A stretch of 64,000 nt of DNA from Streptomyces triculaminicus (GTDB taxonomy: Bacteria; Actinomycetota; Actinomycetes; Streptomycetales; Streptomycetaceae). Every line of letters starts with the position of its first letter. Position 1 is the stretch's first letter. The stretch is taken from the NCBI RefSeq assembly GCF_017349075.1, contig NZ_JAFMOF010000002.1, positions 1,674,001 through 1,738,000 on the forward strand. The letters are read 5' to 3'. Of the stretch, positions 18,645 through 29,806 are shown in pieces. The notes under the pieces are model-generated. The model worked only from the letters and a program-made list of their open reading frames with translations. It searched no databases and had not been told where the DNA came from. A program made the translations under genes and the position numbers.

Positions 18645-19044
18645 TTGTGCGTTCCCCCTCGTTTTCGTCGACGGACTCAGCCGGCTTCGGCGACTCCCAC
18701 GCGAGGGCCGCCGCGCTCTGGCCGGAGCAGACGTATTGCCGGCCATCGGCGGCCGGCTCCGGCCGGTAGCTCTCCGGGCGCCCGGCACGCACCCAGCGCT
18801 CCGAGGCACCGCTGTACATGAGGTCGAGCCACTCCTCCCGGTCCTGGGGGTGCGCGCCGCCCAGCAGTTGCAGCACCACGGGCTCGGGATACCCGGCGTC
18901 GCGCCGGACGTAGGCGCGGGGCAGCAGCACCTCACGCCGCACGTTCAGCAGCGCCTCACGCAGCAGCGGGTCGGTTAAGTCCCTCTGTTCCTCCAAGCGG
19001 TGCACCATGGCCTGCCGCGCACGCGCGGCAGTCGCCTGGACCAC
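18637..19044 (-). pseudogene. PIMT-like methyltransferase, N-terminal fragment
   Basis: The segment MVHRLEEQRDLTDPLLREAL, NVRREVLLPRAYVRRDAGY, then HPQDREEWLDLMYSG matches the N-terminal cap of the long PIMT-like methyltransferases found in lanthipeptide-type loci. After about 90 residues homology ends. The SAM-binding domain is absent, and a polar tail (ESPKPAESVDENEGERTNE) runs to a stop overlapping the ABC gene. Start is uncertain: GTG at 19044 is possible (135 residues), or ATG at 19008. It is not a working methyltransferase. It could be a relic, or a reused short protein kept for coupling to the ABC gene. Confidence 0.5.
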
Positions 19045-19139
19045 AGCCGTGGCCGGTGAAGCGGGGGAGGGGGAGTGGCACAAAGCAGCCTCCAGCGAGG
19101 GTGTTGTGATGGTCGGCTGCCGACCGGGTCGGCGAGGGG

Positions 19140-19583
19140 CTATCGGGGCCATCCCATGTCCGTGTACGGCCAGCCGTTCGCCATGCCCTCCAGCGCCGCG
19201 ACGGTGTACTCCACCGTCGGCTCGGGCAGAGCGTGCAACGGCCACCACCGCCACTCCACGCACCGGTCCGGCTCCATCAACTGCGGCTCGCCCTGCCACC
19301 GGTGAACGCGGAAGAACAGCTGCAACCGCGGCACGGAGTTATCGGCGTGGAGCAGGTGCACGGTGTGCACGAGCTCGAGGTCGGGCTCTGCGACCGTGAT
19401 GCCGAGCTCCTCGTCGGCTTCCCGTACAGCGCAGGCTCGTACGCTCTCCCGCTCCACATGGCCCGCCGGCACATGCCAGATATTCGCCGCGAACAGTGCG
19501 TCCGGCGGTCGTAGCCCCAGCAGGACGTGGCCTCTCCTCTCGAACAACAGGTGCGCGCCAACGGTGTTCGGCAAGATCGGCAC
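19140..19583 (-). CDS. Nudix hydrolase
   Basis: 147 residues from a GTG at 19583 preceded by GAGGAAG. The fold starts LPNTVGAHLLFERRGHVLLG. The Nudix box is present as GHVERESVRACAVREADEELGI (positions about 45-66), with the catalytic READEE intact. One residue fewer than the consensus lies between the first Gly and the first Glu (GHVERE instead of GHVEPGE). The C-terminus has EPDRCVEWRWWPLHALPEP, common in nucleotide-processing actinobacterial Nudix proteins. The substrate (a nucleoside diphosphate linked to X) is unknown. The gene is monocistronic. Confidence 0.88.
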   Translation of the reverse strand: MPILPNTVGAHLLFERRGHVLLGLRPPDALFAANIWHVPAGHVERESVRACAVREADEELGITVAEPDLELVHTVHLLHADNSVPRLQLFFRVHRWQGEPQLMEPDRCVEWRWWPLHALPEPTVEYTVAALEGMANGWPYTDMGWPR

Positions 19584-20289
19584 GGGCTTCCTCTCCTCTG
19601 GCTCGGGTGTGGTGTGGTGCGGTCGGCCGCGGGCGTTGCGGCGCTCCAGTGGCCTGCCCGACGCCCTGGTGGCCGCCACGTTGCGTCGAATGCATGGGCG
19701 AAGAAACCGTCAACCGTGCTCGCCTCTCCCAGTTGATCGCTGAACGGGAAGAGTTCGAATGCGGTGCGCGAAGCGGCGGCGTCGAACATGGGGGGTCGCG
19801 AGTCCTCCGTGGGTGGGCAGTCGAGGCGGACGCCCGGAACAACGCTGCTGATCAAGGGCCCGTCACGGGCGCGGCTGGGCGAAGGCTGGAACGAAGGTTC
19901 GATAGTCGTCCACGCCCCGGCGCGCGCTTGGGCTCCGGCGGTGTGGTGGCATTTTCGAATCACCCGCGCGGGGTGGCTCACCCTTTCGGGGCATTGCGCG
20001 GTTCGCGCAAACGATCGCATCTCCGCCCTCCGCCGGGCCGGCGTACTCACCGCTGATGGGCACCTCCCGGGCCGGACCGGAACAGCTGCTCGCGCCCCTC
20101 GAGCCGTGGTCCCTCAGCCCCAGCCGCGCAGCCGGTACACTCGCCGACGCCGTCGGTGATGGTCCGGGAGAACGTGGTCTGCGCCCGGCTGGTACTACAG
20201 CGCCGGGCGATGAAGTAGAGGCGGGCCATTGTCAGCGCGGACGGCCGACCTGCTGACCAGCGGGCCGGGCCTGCGGATCTGGCTGCTGC
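19584..20289. other. Interval with no recognisable gene
   Basis: About 700 bases between the Nudix start and the end of the next gene. Frames are open by chance because of high GC, but none shows conserved motifs, a good start region or Streptomyces-like codon bias sustained over length. I see no repeat, tRNA or terminator of note. Confidence 0.4.
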
Positions 20290-20664
20290 TCAACGCTCCC
20301 GGAAGCCGCCGAGGAAGCGGCGGAACACGCCGCCCTCCCGGGGCAGCGGGTCGGACGGCGGTGGAGCCGTGGGCCGCTCGCGGGCGACCGGCTGGTCGTA
20401 GTCGGCCCGGACGATCGCGTCGACGGTCCGGTCGACGTCGAAGTCCTCGGAGCCCTCGATGCACGGCACGAAGCCGACCAGGACGCCGTCCCGCATGACC
20501 TGGGCTTCCAGGCCGGCGGTGTCGTCGGTGTCCCAGACCGCCTCACGGCCGTCGCGCAGGACTACGCGCACGCCGATCTGGTAGACGCCCTCGCGGGCCA
20601 GGTGGGCATCCGTGCCCCGCTGCCGCAACACGTCCACGACTCGAAGCGCTCGCTTCTCGTCCAT
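20290..20664 (-). CDS. Small conserved protein of unknown function
   Basis: 124 residues beginning MDEKRALRVVDVLRQRGTDA. It continues with alternating strand-like segments (YQIGVRVVLRDGREAVWDTDD, VLVGFVPCIEGSEDFD) and ends in a proline-rich tail with FRRFLGGF. Soluble and acidic, with no signal peptide. I know no function. The ATG at 20664 is preferred because the sequence upstream of it has no protein-like character. Confidence 0.65.
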   Translation of the reverse strand: MDEKRALRVVDVLRQRGTDAHLAREGVYQIGVRVVLRDGREAVWDTDDTAGLEAQVMRDGVLVGFVPCIEGSEDFDVDRTVDAIVRADYDQPVARERPTAPPPSDPLPREGGVFRRFLGGFRER

Positions 20665-20813
20665 GCGGCCACGATAAAACGCCGAGGGCGCTCGCGCACC
20701 GAAGTTCATCCCAGCCGACCCGGTCTGGACCGTCGACGTGAAGCCCGCCGGCGACTCCAGGCGTCTGCGCAGGACGCCCTCGCTGCCGGCAGCCGCCCAC
20801 CGCTCCCCCCACT

Positions 20814-21365
20814 TTGCGTTCCGCGGATCTGGACGACACGGTGGCCGCCGTCGTGACCGCTGGCGTGCGGGCGGCGCAAGGCCTTCTGTGCCAGGTCAGC
20901 GACTGCACGACGTGCGCCGCCAGCCGGGCGGGCGACGACGCCGCCGCCGACCAGAAACGGCTATGGCGAGAACAAGCACCTGGTGATCCCCGGCTGGCCG
21001 TAATCGTTGCCGCGCCGGAGACTGGACGGATCTCCTGGACCGCGATCCTCGACGCCGTCCGGCTTCAGTCGGGCGCCGACGTCGCGGCGGTGACCATCAC
21101 GCAGATCCGCGAAGTCGTCGAGCGGCTGACCATCGCCGGGCAGTGGGAGATCGGGGATCCGGACGTCCTGGTCGTGATCCACGCCGGCTACGACGCCCCG
21201 TGGCCGGCCCATCTCCCGGCCGACCTGCCGGTCGAGATCCTCGGCCGGACACGCTCGGACTGCCCCATAAGGAAACCTTGGGGAGGGTCTTGGATTTCCT
21301 TGAATTGCTTTGAGTGTTGTGCTCCTGCAAAATCTGCACATCGGCAGCGGATGGCGGAGGGGTGA
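20814..21365 (+). pseudogene. Transposase fragment (DDE type)
   Basis: The stretch AVTITQIREVVERLTIAGQW followed by GDPDVLVVIHAGYDAPWPAHL and DLPVEILGRTRSD matches the central catalytic part of a large Streptomyces DDE transposase family (usual form ..DPDVLVVxDAGYDAPR..LPVEILGRxRSDRVMR). Here the catalytic DAGYD reads HAGYD, and the protein breaks off after RSDCPIRKPW into unrelated sequence. The N-terminal third and the whole C-terminal half are missing. It is a dead remnant and marks past insertion at this spot. Confidence 0.6.
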
Positions 21366-21367
21366 CG

Positions 21368-22072
21368 ATGAAAATAATCGGGCTGATAGGGGGGATGAGT
21401 TGGGAATCGACGGCAGAGTACTACCGACTGCTCAACGAGTTCACACGCCACCGGCTTGGTGGTCTGCACTCCGCCCGGTGCGTGCTTTACTCGGTGGATT
21501 TCGCGGAGATCGAGCAGTTGCAGGTGCAGGGGCGCTGGGAGGAAGCCGGGGAAATTCTGGCCGCCGCCGCTCGTTCTCTGGAAAAGGCCGGCGCCGACAT
21601 GGTGCTGATCTGCACCAACACGATGCACAAGGTCGCGGGCCAGGTGGAGGCGGCAGTGGGGGTTCCGTTGTTGCACCTTGCAGATGCCACAGTGGATGCG
21701 GTGCGGGCTGCGGGGATTCGTAAGGTCGGCCTGCTCGGGACCGCGTTCACCATGGAGCAGGATTTCTACCGTGCACGCCTGGAGGCGGGCGGGCTGGATG
21801 TGTGTGTCCCAGATGCCGAAGGACGCGCTCTTGTGCACCGGGTGATCTACGAAGAGCTGTGCCTCGGTATCGTGAAGGGCGAATCACGTGAGGAATATCA
21901 GCGCGTTATCGGGGGTCTCGTCGAGGCGGGTGCAGAGGGCGTCATCCTGGGCTGCACCGAAATCGAGCTTCTCGTCGGGCCGCAGGACAGCCCCGTGCCG
22001 GTCTTCCCCACTACACGGCTGCACGCTGAGGCGGCCATTAACGCGGCCCTGGTGGGGATATCGCCGAGGTGA
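21368..22072 (+). CDS. Aspartate/glutamate racemase family protein
   Basis: 234 residues. The start KIIGLIGGMSWESTAEYYRLL is characteristic of the cofactor-independent Asp/Glu racemase family (RacX/YgeA group). The two catalytic Cys occur in their standard settings: ADMVLICTNTMHKV and EGVILGCTEIELL. PLLHLADATVDAV lies between them. It interconverts L- and D-amino acids; in this subgroup the substrate is often not Asp and cannot be predicted. ATG at 21368 follows GGAGGGGTGAC. It lies 190 bases from the end of the PKS gene, and supplying a D-amino acid to a pathway is possible but not shown. Confidence 0.9.
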   Translation: MKIIGLIGGMSWESTAEYYRLLNEFTRHRLGGLHSARCVLYSVDFAEIEQLQVQGRWEEAGEILAAAARSLEKAGADMVLICTNTMHKVAGQVEAAVGVPLLHLADATVDAVRAAGIRKVGLLGTAFTMEQDFYRARLEAGGLDVCVPDAEGRALVHRVIYEELCLGIVKGESREEYQRVIGGLVEAGAEGVILGCTEIELLVGPQDSPVPVFPTTRLHAEAAINAALVGISPR

Positions 22073-22263
22073 GCCCCAAAAGGGACCTGCCGACTCCGCG
22101 GCACGTCCACTCCTTCGGCGCCTCCCTGCCCTACGCGGTCCTCGGCGGTTGCCGGCATGGCCTGCCTGCCCGCGGCCACGGCCGTGCACAGCATCTACGG
22201 CATCTACGGCGCCGCCGAGGTCCTGCCGGTCAGCACAGGACCGTGACGACATCACGGCCCCGG

Positions 22264-25200
22264 CTATGTGTCGGCCGGCTGCGGCCGGTCGGGTGAGTGG
22301 ATGCCCAGACGTCCGTGGATCAGCCGGGCGAAGTGGTTCAGGCTGCCGCCGGCGCCGATGAGTTCGCTGGGGGGAATGTGGATGTCGAAGTATTCGCGGA
22401 CATGGAGGATGAACTCGGCTCCCATGAGGGAGTCCAGGCCGAACTCCTCCACCCGACGCTCCCGGTCCAGTTCGGACGCTTCCGTGTGCAGCACGGTGGC
22501 GAGGTGGCGGGCCAGGACGTCGGCGATAGTGCGCACGGCCTCCTCAGGGGTCAGTGCGGCCAGGGAACGCAGCAGTTCCTCGCGGCTGTCGTCCATGTCC
22601 GCGACGTCGGTGGGGACGAGCCCGGAGTAGCGAGGGGTCGCGAGGGCCGGCAGGAGGCGGCGGGCTCGGGCCCAGCGGTAGCGGCCGATGCCCGCGACGT
22701 CGGTGTCCGAGGCGAGGAGGCCGTCGGCGGCGGTGAACGCCTCGGCCGGGGCGAGCGGGTCGAAGCCGAGGCCGGTCATGGTGGCCCCCAGGTCGTTGCG
22801 GGCGACGTATCCGGTTTCGGCGATCGGGCCCCACGCGATCGCCGTGGCGGTACGCCCTGCGTGACGCCGGGCCCGTGCCAGGGCTTCCAGGTAGGCGTTG
22901 CCGGCCACGTACGGTGCCTGGGCGAGGTTGCCGGTGGCCGCGGTGACCGACGAGTACAGGAGGAAGAGGTCGAGGTCACGGTCGGCGGTGAGCCGGTCGA
23001 GGACGGTGGCGCCGGCGGCCTTGGGGGCGAGGACGGCGGCGAATCGGTCGTCGGTGAGGTCGGCCAGCGGCGCGTCGTCCAGGTGCATGGCGCAGTGGAC
23101 CACTCCGCGCAGCCGGTGTCCGGTGGCGTCGACGGCGGCGATCACGCGGCGTACGGCCGCCTCGTCGGTGACGTCGGCGGCGTAGGCCGTGGCCTGTACC
23201 CCGCGGCGGGCGAGCCGTTGCCGTACGGCGGCTCCTTCGGGTGCCTCGTCGCCGCGGCGGCTGAGCAGGGCCAGGTGGCGGGCGCCGCGGTCCGCGAGCC
23301 AGTCGGCGGTGGCTGCCCCGAAGCCGCCCAGTCCACCCGTGATCAGGTAGGTGCCTTCCGCGTCGAGCACCGGTACGCCGCGGGCCGGCTCGACGGGCAC
23401 CGGCTCGTCCAGCTGGTCGAGGGACACGACGACCTTGCCCGTGTGACGCGAATGCTGGAGCAGCCGGAAGGCCTCCTCGACACGAGCGGCCGGATAGACG
23501 ATGTGCGGCAATGGACGGTACTGGCCGTCGGCCACCCGCTCCGCGATCTCCTGCGACAGACGGGGGCCTCGCACCGAGTCGAGCACGACGCTGTCGAGGT
23601 TGAACCCCAGGAAGGTGAGGCTGCGCTGGAAGGGGCGTAGCAGCAGGGGGTTGTTGAGGAAGATGTCCCGCTTGCCGAGTTCGATGAAGCGGCCGTTGGG
23701 GCGCAGGAGGTCGAGGCTCTGGCCGATGGCCTCGCCGCGGAGGGAGTTGACGACGATGTCGACGCCCTTGCCCTCGGTCAGCTCGCGAACGCGTGGGGCG
23801 AAGTCGAGGGTGCGGGAGTTCAGGACGTGCTCGGCGCCCAGGGTGAGCAGCAGGTCGCGTTTGGCCTCGGTGCCCGCTGTGGCGATGACGCGCAGGCCCA
23901 GGTGCCGGGCGCACTGGACGACGGCGAGGCCGACGGCTCCGGCGCCCCCGTGCACCAGCACGGTCTCGCCGGGGAACGGCCGGGCTTCCTGGACGAGGGT
24001 GTGATGGGCGGTCAGGAAGGCCACCGGGAAGGTCGCCGCCTCCGCACAGGTCATGCCGTCGAGGACGGGGCAGGCGGTGTAGGCGAGCATGAGGGCATGG
24101 GAGGCGAGCGCCGCGGCCATCAGCCCGGCCACCCGGTCGCCGACCGCGAAGCCCATGACTCCGGGGCCGACGGCGCTGACGATGCCCGCTCCGTCGGTGC
24201 CCAGCCCACGGCTGAGCGGTGTGCCCTCGACGGATTCCGGTGGCAGCAGTCCGTTGGCGCGCATGGGGTCGCGATAGTTCAGTGCGACCGCTCGCAGCTC
24301 GACCAGGAGCTCGCCGGGGCCGGGACGGAGCGGCTCGGTCTCCCGCCACACGAGCCGCCGGGAGAAGCCGGGCGACCTGACGTCGAGGGTGAAGGACGAG
24401 CGGGAGGGCAGGGGAGTGGGCTCCTCGGCCAGGTGCTGGGTCTGGCGCGGGACGAACCGGCCGCCCTTGGTGAGCACGACCTCGTCCTCGGCGGTGGCCA
24501 CCAGCAGTTCGTGGGCCAGGCGACGGGCGTCGGTCACCTGATCACCGGTGCGCTCCAGGGAGATCCGTCGCATGTGCAGCTCGGGTTGTTCGTTGGCCAG
24601 GGTGCGGGCGGCGCCCCAGACCGCCGCGTCGGCGGGGTGGGCGGGGCGCTCGGGTGCCGGGAAGAGGCCGCTGGGGCGGGTGACCAGCCACAGCCGGGGC
24701 CGCTGTCCTGCGACCGCTCGGCGCGGGTGGCGGCCAGGGCCCGTAGGACGGCGGCGGTGCGCGTCGTCCGGGAGACCACCGCTGCCGGATCGTCCGGACC
24801 GTCGGGCTCACCCAGCAGCAGGACGACTGCGGTGGCCCCGTCGGGCAACGCGGCGGCCCACGCGGCGGGGTCGTCGGTGGCGGCCATCGTGGCGGCGCCG
24901 CCCAGCAGGCCGGAGAGCGCATGCGCGGTCGGGGTCTCGCCGGGGGTCTCCGTGGCGATGACCCAGGCGGCGCCCGGGGCCGGTGCGGATGGGTCGGGTT
25001 CGGGCGTCGCGTCGTCCGGGAGACGGTCCGCGGCGGCCAGAAGGACGCAGTGGTCGTCCGTGTCCGTCTGTACGGTGCCGCTGAATCCGCATTCCTGCAG
25101 GAGCGGCGCCCACCGGTCCCGGGGCAGTAGCACGGTGTCCGGGCGCAGGGCACGGTCGCGGCGCTGCCAGAACGCCTCCGTGTCACCGTGAAGGAGCCCC

Positions 25201-28200
25201 AGCCGCCGTGCGTGGTGCGATTCGACGGCGAGCAGGTGGCCTCCGGGGGCGAGCAGGGTGTGGACGCGGCGCAGGACCTCGGCCAGGTCGGCGGCACTGT
25301 GCAGGGCGTCGTCGGCGACGATCAGATCGAACGTACCCCGGAGGAAACCCTGGTCGACGGGATCGGTGTCCAGGTCGAGGGCGCGGTGCTCGACGAAGTC
25401 GTAGGCGGCAAGGCGTGGTCCGCCCCCGGTGGCGGCGGTCTCCTCGGTGTCGGTGCGGGTGTAGCGGGTACGGTCCGCCGGCAGGAGCGGGAGCAGGGCC
25501 ACGGTCAGGGCCTGGGTCCTCGCGCCGAGTTGCAGCACCCGCAGGGGGCGGTCCGCGGGCCAGTGGCGGACGAGCTCGCCGACCAGGGTCTGCGCGACGC
25601 GGTGGGCGAAGCGACGCGCCGGCGCGGCTTCGTGGAGCTGCTCGGCGGTGGTGTCTCCCGCCTCGAGGGGTTCCGGCGCTTGCGCGGCGTCGCGCAGCAG
25701 GGCCGGCAGGCGCCGCAGATGTGCGTTGAGGGGGGTCGTCTCGGCGACGAACGCCGGATGGTCCTCCACGAGGCTCCTCAGCAGCTCCTCGTGGCGCGGT
25801 TCGCCGCCGGTCAGCTGCCATCGGTCCGCACCGGCCGGGCGGGCCAGCCCGTAGCGGGCCACCAGCGGGAGCATGAGCCGCACCAGCCTCCGGTGCCGGG
25901 GCTGGAGTCCGCCGGCCATCAGGTCGGACAGGCCGAAGGAGGCGCTCGGGTCGGCGACGAGGCCGGCCAGGGAGCGGGCCCAGCAGTGGGCTGCCACCTC
26001 GTCGAGGGCTGCCGTGAAGCGGTCGTATCCGGTCTCCTCCAGCGCGTCGCGCAGCCGGCTGATCCGCTCGTGGACGGCACCGAGCAGCTCGGCGGGCGGG
26101 GGCAGCGGCGAGGGCGCGGCCGGCAGGGCCGGGTCCGGGGCGGCGCGCAGGACCGTGTGCTGAACGGTCAGGGGAGTGTGGTTCATGTTGTAGCGCCGGG
26201 TACGGATGCCGTCGATCTCCGCGGTGACGGTGCCGTCCTCGTCGGCATAGGTGACGTCCCAGCACAGCTCGGTCTCGGTGCGGCTGCGCCGGCGCAGGTG
26301 CATGATTCCGGTGGCCGAGGGGCTGCGCCATACCTTCACCGAGTCGAACACGGAGGGCAGGTAGGCCTGGCCGGCGCGAATGTAGTGCTCCACCAGCGCG
26401 ACGGTGGCCTGGAAGGGGCCGTCCAGCAGGACGGGGTGGACCGTGTACTGCTCGGCCGGGTTCTCATGCCGGTAGGAGGCGAACAATTCTCCGTCCCCGA
26501 CACGCAAGTCGTGCAACAGCTGGAAGGCGGGGCCGACGCGGAGGCCGAGGCTGTGGCACATCTGGTAGAAGTCGGAACGGCCTATCGTGCGGGGGCACCG
26601 CGCCCGGATCGCTTCGGCGTCGATCGGTGCGGAGGCCGTCCCGAGCAGGGTACGGACCTGCGCGCGTACGATCGGCTGACACGGGGCCCCACGGCCTTCG
26701 CTGCTGCCGATGGTCAGCGTGCCGTCCTCCTGCGTGACGGCCGTCTGCAGGCGGAGGGTACCGGGATCGGGCCAGCCGATCGGCAGCGGACGGGAGATGC
26801 CCAGATACCGCACCTCCACCGGACGGTTCAGCGCCAGCCGCCCGGCGGACACCGCCATCTCGACGTACGCGGCGGCGGGCATCAGCACCGAACCGCCGAG
26901 CTTGTGATCACCGAGCCAGGGCACCAGCTGGGGTTCGACCGCGCCCTCCCACAACGCGTGGGGTCCCGGGAGCCGTTCGCCCAGCAGGGGGTGTTCGAGG
27001 TGACCGGTGCCGCTGGTGCGCAGGTGGAGGTCCTGCGGAGTGCCGATCCAGTGCCGCTCATGTTGCCAGGGGTAGGCGGGGAGGTCGGCCACCCGGCCCG
27101 GGGAGGGGAAGTGCGACCGCCAGTCGACGCGGGAGCCGGCGGCCAGCAGGGCGGCGACGGCGGCGGCCGTCTCCCGGGGGCCCTCGCCGTCACGGTGGAG
27201 GGTGGGAACGTAGGTGGCGCCGGTGCGCCGCAGATAGGGGCGCAGCACCGGATGCGGGCCGATCTCGACGACGATGTCGGCGTGGTCGGCGAGGAGGCGG
27301 GCGACGGCGTGGCGGAAGCGGACCGGTTCACGGACGTTGCGCCACCAGTAGTCGGCGGTCAGTTCCTCGCCGGCCAGCTCGGCGCCGGTGACGGTGGAGA
27401 GGAAGGGGACGCGGGTGGCGGCGGGTTCGAGTCGGGACAGCGCGGTGTTCAGCGGGTGCTCGAGGGGGTCCATGGCGCGGCTGTGGAAGGCGTAGTCGAG
27501 ACCGAGGTCGCGGAAGAAGACGTCCCGGGCCGTCAACCGGGCGCCCAGCGCTTCCAGCGCCTCCGCATCGCCGGCGACCGTGACGCTCCGGTCGCCGTTG
27601 ATGCCGGCGATCTCCAGGGCGTCGCCGTAGGCCGCCAGTTCCTTCCGGGCCTCCTGCTCGGACAGTTCGACGGCGGCCATCCGGCCGGTGCCCGCGGTGG
27701 TGCCCTGGGTGCGGCTGCGTTCGGCGATCACCTTGGCGGCCTGTTCGAGGGTCAGCGCCCCGGCGGCATGGGCCGCGGCCACTTCGCCGACGCTGTGCCC
27801 GATGACGGCCGCCGGGTGCAGCCCGTTGGCCGCGAGCAGGGCGACCAGGCCCACCTGGACGGCGAAGAGGGCGGGTTGGGTGGTCTCGGTGCGCTGCCAG
27901 TGGGCCGGCTGCGGGTGGGCCAGCTCCTTGGCCACCGACCAGCCCAGGTGCGGCATCAGTGCGGCATCGGCCTGCTGGACGGCGTCGCGGAAGGCCGGTT
28001 CGCCGGCCAGGAGGTCGGCGGCCATGCCCGGCCACTGGGAGCCGTTGCCCGAGAAGACGTACGCCACCGTGTCCCGCTCGGCCTTGCGGACCATGGCGCC
28101 GTGGGAGGGCGCGTCCGCGAGGACCCTTTCGAGCCGGTCGGCTGCTTCACCGGGGCCGTCGGCCAGGACGGCCACGCGGTGCGTATGGGCACTGCGGCGC

Positions 28201-29651
28201 CGGGTGGTGGTGTGGGCCAGGTCGTAGAACTCCCCGGGCGCCGCCTCCCGCAGTCGTTCCACGACGCGCGCGGCCAGCTCCCGCAGCGCCTTCGCCGAGC
28301 GGGCGGAGACGACGACGGGGAGTGTGCCGCCGCTGCGGTCCTCCGGGGGTGCCGGCGCCGGTGGACGGGTGAGGACGACGTGGCCGTTGGCACCGCCGAA
28401 CCCGAAGGAGTTCACCCCCACCGCCGCCCTGGCCCGGTGCGGGAGCTCGACGGGTTCGACCGTGGGGGCCAGGCCGAGGCCGGCGAAGTCGATGTCCGGG
28501 TTGAGCGTTTGGGCGTGCAGTGTGGCCGGGGCCCTGCCGTGCCGCAGCACCAGCACCGCCTTGAACAGGCCGGCCATCCCCGAGGCCGGTTCCAGATGCC
28601 CCAGGTTGGACTTCACGGAACCGATCGGAAGGGGCCCCACCGTCCGGTGCCGGCCCAGTGCTCGTCCGATCGCGCGTGCTTCGGCCGGGTCCCCCACGGC
28701 GGTTCCGGTGCCGTGTGCCTCGAAGTACACCAGGTCGTCGGGGCCTACCCCGGCCCGCTCGTAGACGGCACGCAGCAGCGTTTCCTGGGCCTGGGCGTTG
28801 GGCACGGACATGCCGTGCGTACGGCCGTCGCAGTTGCTGCCGGTGCCGGGGATCAGCGCGTGGATCCGGTCTCCGTCGGCCAGCGCGTCGGCCAGCCGCT
28901 TGAGGACGATGACGCCTCCGCCCTCCGCGCGGACGAAACCGTCGGCATCGGCGGAGAAGGCCGCGCACCGCCCGCGCGGCGAGAGGAGGGCCGCTTGCGA
29001 GAAGCCGGAGAACGAATAGGGGTTGTCCAGCACGTTGATGCCGCCGACCAGGGCGGTGCGGCCCTCGCCCTCCAGCAGCGCGCGGCAGGCCCGGTCGAGG
29101 GCGACCAGTGTGGAGGAGCAGGCGGTGTCGATCGCCATGCTCGGTCCGCGCAGGTCGAAGCAGTACGACATCCGGTTCGCCGCGATGGACAGGCTGGAGC
29201 CGCTCATCGTGTAGGGGTTGGCGTATTCCTCCACCGTGCCCTGGACCGTCCCGTAGAACGGGTCGGAGATGCCGACGAAGACGCAGGTGTCCGACCCGGC
29301 CAGCGACTCGGCGGGGATCCCGGCGTCGTCCAGCGCCTCCGCGGACATCTCCAACAGGAGCCGCTGTTGCGGGTCCATGGCTGCGGCCTCCTTCGGGGCG
29401 ATCCCGAAGTAGGCCGCGTCGAAGCCCGTCACGTCGTCGAGGAAGCCACCGGCCGCCGTATAGCTCCGGCAGGGCCGTAGGGCGCCGGCATCCACGAACC
29501 GGGTCTTGTCGATCCGGTCCGCCGGCATCTCGCCGACCGCGTCCCTGCCTTCGCACAAGGCCGCCCACAGCTCGTCGAGGTCGCGGATTCCCCCGGGGAG
29601 CCGGCAGGCCGCGCCCACCACGGCCACCGCGCGGTCGTCATGTTGTTTCAT
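22264..29651 (-). CDS. Single-module fully reducing type I polyketide synthase (frameshifted at ~24701)
   Basis: Domain order is KS-AT-DH-MT-ER-KR-ACP. KS: VDTACSSTLVAL style site reading DTACSSTLVA (~residue 175), EAHGTGT and KSNLGH. AT: GHSVGE (~618) with YAFH, pointing to malonyl-CoA. DH: HKLGGSVLMP and DGPFQ, both intact. MT: motif I degraded to LQLGARTQALT. ER: VLVHGGAGAVGLAVVQ. KR: TGGLGGFGA with YVAGN. ACP: GLDSL near the end, and no thioesterase. The ATG is at 29651. The frame breaks near 24695-24712; one extra base (for example CAGCCGGCCC) makes a ~2460-residue protein. Architecture resembles iterative highly reducing or mycocerosate-type synthases that make saturated chains. A KAS III gene diverges from its promoter. 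The product is unknown. Confidence 0.85.
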
Positions 29652-29806
29652 CCTCAGCCCCCCGTCGGATGCTTGCCCATGGCCGGTCCGCGTACCTGAC
29701 TCATATGCCTGCCCGGCTGCGGAACGGCTCAGTGAAAGACAACCCGTTCGAGGTAACTCGCGTTGCATTTACGCAAGTTCAGCTGAAAAACGACTACTGT
29801 GAGCTG
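29652..29806. promoter_or_regulatory. Divergent promoter region between the PKS and KAS III genes
   Basis: 155 bases, AT-richer than the surroundings. It contains TTGC-ATTTAC-GCAA (29764-29777), a small inverted repeat inside GTAACTCGCGTTGCATTTAC. Both flanking genes start from this region and are probably controlled together. No regulator gene lies next to it. Confidence 0.4.

Noticed and set aside
22073..22250. Possible small coding remnant after the racemase gene
   Set aside because: One frame gives a short Ala/Gly-rich stretch, but there is no family resemblance or convincing start.
22241..22257. CCGTGA-CGACA-TCACGG inverted repeat at the PKS end as a terminator
   Set aside because: Only a 6-bp stem with no further pairing or T-run; too weak to call in GC-rich DNA.
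24690..24715. Programmed frameshifting as explanation for the PKS break
   Set aside because: There is no slippery heptamer or following stem-loop, and such control is not known for PKS genes; an indel is simpler.
25188..29480. Very long open frame on the plus strand opposite the PKS
   Set aside because: It is an antisense shadow caused by third-position GC. Its composition (Gly/Arg/Ala/Val-rich, no motifs) is not protein-like, and the minus strand carries full PKS motifs.
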